DNA of 64,000 bases, from the NCBI GenBank assembly GCA_025769875.1, contig JAGFNK010000079.1:1-64000 (forward strand). The letters run 5' to 3'. Of this stretch, positions 62,987 to 64,000 are shown piece after piece; the stretch's first letter is position 1, and each line of letters begins with the position of its first letter. The translations under genes and the position numbers were made by a program. Source of the DNA: Russula earlei. Its lineage: Eukaryota; Basidiomycota; Agaricomycetes; Russulales; Russulaceae. The notes beneath the pieces are model-generated. The model made no database searches. It was not told the DNA's origin and saw only the letters and a list, made by a program, of their open reading frames with translations.

Positions 62987-64000
62987 CCTTGCCGACGACG
63001 CCGGAGATGAACGCTCGGTTCCAATCCCAGCAGGAGGCGATCGAGATCGATGTGGAGAGGCAGGCGGTCGAGGTCGAGCTTGCGCCGCCAGCCCCAAGGT
63101 GACGAACGCCCGCGCTGGTTGAGAAAAAAAACAAAAACAAAAACAAAATGGTTGTAAACTGACCGACCGGCCGACTGACACGGGGGAATCGTCTCGTCTC
63201 GGGCAGGTTCTGCACGCGTTCACGATCAAGTCGGGCCGTCAACTCGCGAGTCTTCGATAATTCGCTGTGAAACCAACAGACCCACCCTTCAGTGAATCAT
63301 CATGCGTAATCCTTATCGTGCCCACAGTTTTGATATACCTGTACATCCAGGGTCGAAATCCCAAAGCACTGTTTATACCGTATTGAGAGTAGCCTAATGA
63401 CAAAAATCAATGATGCCCGTATAAGAACCCTCAAGTGCGCGCGAAGACGTCAGGGACGATTCATTCGCCGCACGATAATAAAACACTAAACAGCGATGAA
63501 TGAGTAATCCTCAACAAAAACAGGTGATACAGATTGTGGTAATCGAAAGTACATCAGCGATAAACCGAGTTCGTTATATAAAATGTCCGCACCGTACAAC
63601 GTGCGTCGTTTCCAAACTCGTTACGTTATGTTATGACCCATTTTCGCGTCTCCTCCGGCTGCGCCTCTCAGATCTCGAACGGCTCACTGCAAGCGCAGTA
63701 GGCGGTATCGTACCGCGTTCCAGGGCAGCAGCGATGACCTCCGCAGGGAGATTGAGATGGACACCATCACGGTATGTGTAAGCGTCCAGCGGTGAATACG
63801 CGGGCGGCTCTCTCCCGCCTGCCCCCGCGTTACTTCCGTCCCTAACAACCTCATGTGCTCCGCTTGCCGACGACACACCTGAGAGCGCTTGCAGTGAGAT
63901 GTCGCGTTGGTTTGGCGTGGGAGGGTTGCCAGGAGTGACGGGTGAAGTCTGGGAGCGGAAGCGTTTGACCGGAATCTGGCCGCCGATCGTGATCAGATGG

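Overview
The window is nuclear DNA of a filamentous basidiomycete, most likely an Agaricomycete. The genes carry many short introns (about 45-100 nt, GT..AG), and the proteins are those of a fungal housekeeping genome: dynactin p62, Ebp2, Golgi GDPase, eL15, eL32, EF-1alpha, Elongator Elp5, mitochondrial aspartate aminotransferase and cytosolic aspartyl-tRNA synthetase. The transposon set (Ty1/copia, Tc1/mariner, PIF/Harbinger, a Helitron helicase scrap, SWIM zinc-finger protein) also fits Agaricomycetes. I cannot name the species. All gene models come from splice-site reading plus protein family recognition; no search was run.

Left gene block (about 1.3-18.6 kb): an arrestin-like protein, a two-TM protein, dynactin p62 and EBP2 all on the minus strand; a secreted protein on the plus strand; GDA1, a Gcn4-type bZIP factor with upstream ORFs, a doubtful ORF pair, and a CRAL-TRIO/RhoGAP protein on the minus strand. 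From 18.74 to 20.9 kb lies the wreck of an MFS transporter gene.

Repeat island (about 21-37.3 kb): AT-rich and strongly poor in CpG. In order it holds a SWIM zinc-finger fragment; a decayed copia element interrupted by a solo LTR, by a foldback element and by a Tc1/mariner element (26685-28303) with an uninterrupted DD34E transposase; a Helitron helicase remnant; about 3 kb of degenerate GA-rich repeats; a structurally complete PIF/Harbinger element (33368-36455) with perfect 63-bp terminal repeats and two intact spliced ORFs; and a 554-bp MITE with a TGA target duplication. Fragments of an ATF-type bZIP gene and a cytochrome P450 lie at its right edge.

Right gene block (about 40.4-64 kb): a SurE-domain protein and its dead tandem copy, a GH16 glucanase, RPL15, RPL32, a PAS-kinase-like kinase, TEF1, a dienelactone hydrolase, a membrane GNAT protein, ELP5, a basidiomycete-type protein of unknown function, AAT1 and DPS1 in divergent arrangement around a 12-bp inverted repeat, a small single-pass membrane protein, and a partial gene with a PPAY motif at the right edge. 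The translation theme is marked (eL15, eL32, EF-1alpha, Elp5, AspRS, Ebp2), but these are ordinary neighbours, not an operon. The most striking non-genic signals are the nested transposons, the CpG-transition pattern between two copies of one repeat, and the divergent aspartate promoter.
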